NCBI RefSeq assembly: GCF_016757755.1
Contig: NZ_CP068437.1
Coordinates: 806,001 to 870,000 of the forward strand
Direction of reading: 5' to 3'
DNA length: 64,000 bases
Source: Shewanella sp. KX20019
Lineage (GTDB): Bacteria > Pseudomonadota > Gammaproteobacteria > Enterobacterales > Shewanellaceae
The notes below the pieces were generated by a model that was not told where the DNA came from, did no database searches, and saw only the letters and a list, made by a program, of their open reading frames with translations. Positions 63,449-64,000 of the stretch are shown here, in pieces. The first letter of the stretch is position 1. The number at the start of each line of letters is the position of its first letter. Made by a program: the position numbers and the translations under genes.

Positions 63449-64000
63449 TTAGTCTTCTAAGTTACCACAAAAACGGTAGCCTTCACCATGGATCGTAGCG
63501 ATGATTTCTGGCGTATCTGGCAAGCTTTCGAAGTGCTTACGGATGCGACGAATCGTTACGTCAACAGTACGGTCATGTGGCTTAAGCTCACGACCAGTCA
63601 TCTTCATTAGTAAGTCAGCACGGCTAAGGATCTTGCCTGGGTTTTCTACAAAATGCAGCATAGCGCGGAATTCACTACGTGGCAGCTTGTATGACTCGCC
63701 CTGTGGGCTAACAAGAGAACGGCTGTTTATTTCTAAGCTCCAACCGTTAAAACGGTAGAACTCAACTGCGCTTTTCTCTTCAGACTCAACACCAGTGCTG
63801 TTCACTCGTGTTAGTAGGTTGCGAGCACGAATAGTCAGTTCACGAGGGTTGAATGGTTTAGTGATGTAATCATCTGCACCGATTTCAAGTCCAAGGATCT
63901 TGTCTACTTCGTTATCGCGGCCCGTTAGAAAAATAAGGCCAATGTTATTTATTTCACGAAGCTCACGAGCTAATAAAAGTCCGTTTTTACCTGGTAGGTT
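63449..64000 (-). CDS. arcA: Aerobic respiration control response regulator ArcA (5' end outside window)
   Basis: ArcA is the OmpR-family regulator of respiratory and fermentative genes, here central to the anaerobic lifestyle. The window ends inside the receiver domain; the frame is open to the last base and reads NLPGKNGLLLARELRE, FLTGRDNEVDKILGLEIGAD and the Lys motif YITKPFNPREL. The winged-helix domain follows, with LPRSEFRAMLHF and HDRTVDVTIRRIRKHFE and ending GYRFCGNLED. Identity to E. coli ArcA is very high over this part. In Shewanella the partner is an ArcS/HptA phosphorelay rather than ArcB; those genes are not here. Confidence 0.97.
   Translation of the reverse strand, partial: NLPGKNGLLLARELREINNIGLIFLTGRDNEVDKILGLEIGADDYITKPFNPRELTIRARNLLTRVNSTGVESEEKSAVEFYRFNGWSLEINSRSLVSPQGESYKLPRSEFRAMLHFVENPGKILSRADLLMKMTGRELKPHDRTVDVTIRRIRKHFESLPDTPEIIATIHGEGYRFCGNLED

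Noticed and set aside
1..64000. tRNA, rRNA, CRISPR array or prophage
   Set aside because: No tRNA T-loop pattern in a cloverleaf context, no rRNA sequence, no regularly spaced repeats with unique spacers and no phage structural genes were seen by eye.

Overview
The window looks like chromosomal DNA of a marine Shewanella (Gammaproteobacteria). The clearest markers are a periplasmic tetraheme flavocytochrome c3 fumarate reductase (FccA), ArcA, a pan/folK/pcnB/gluQ/dksA/sfsA block in typical gammaproteobacterial order, a DUF3581 protein, and a family of dispersed intergenic repeats. The species cannot be named from the sequence alone. No tRNA, rRNA or CRISPR array was seen.

Layout. 1-15.4 kb is mostly core: the 3' end of a yadH-type ABC permease, three small hypothetical genes, panC-panB, folK-pcnB, gluQ, dksA, sfsA, pepB, an unusual membrane-bound ToxR-like regulator carrying a receiver-like domain, thpR and hrpB. 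pcnB appears to start at an AUU codon, as in E. coli. 15.4-18.3 kb is an accessory patch: mosaic repeats, a glycine-rich repeat protein and a remnant of a REP-associated (RAYT) transposase. 18.4-35.5 kb holds a LysR-gabD-gabT GABA catabolism locus, mrcB (PBP1b), a lipoprotein, a LysR plus alkylsulfatase pair, a GST with a cysteine-rich tail, a methyltransferase, an SDR/LysR pair, and a probable Fur-controlled porin / flavinylated FMN-binding protein / PepSY operon.

36-47 kb has DUF3581, a tandem glycine riboswitch in front of an alanine/glycine:sodium symporter, and then the most notable system: four overlapping genes for an SMC-type ATPase, a MukE/MksE-like subunit, a kleisin-like subunit and a Toprim-domain protein. 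This is a divergent Wadjet/MksBEFG-like complex in the order C-B-A-D, with an extra 48-codon ORF made partly from a duplicated tail of the B gene. A dicarboxylate/amino-acid symporter follows.

47.5-57 kb has a lipoprotein translationally coupled to an S9 peptidase-Sel1 fusion, and a two-component system whose regulator has a degenerate AAA+ domain. That system is divergent from fccA, with three TGCA palindromes in the shared intergenic region. 57-59.6 kb has a DHFR-family/TetR pair between two same-orientation copies of the mosaic repeat, then a heptamer tandem repeat. The window ends with fbp, a dipeptidyl peptidase IV-type S9 peptidase and the 3' part of arcA.

All family assignments come from reading motifs by eye and from recalled family knowledge; no database search was run.
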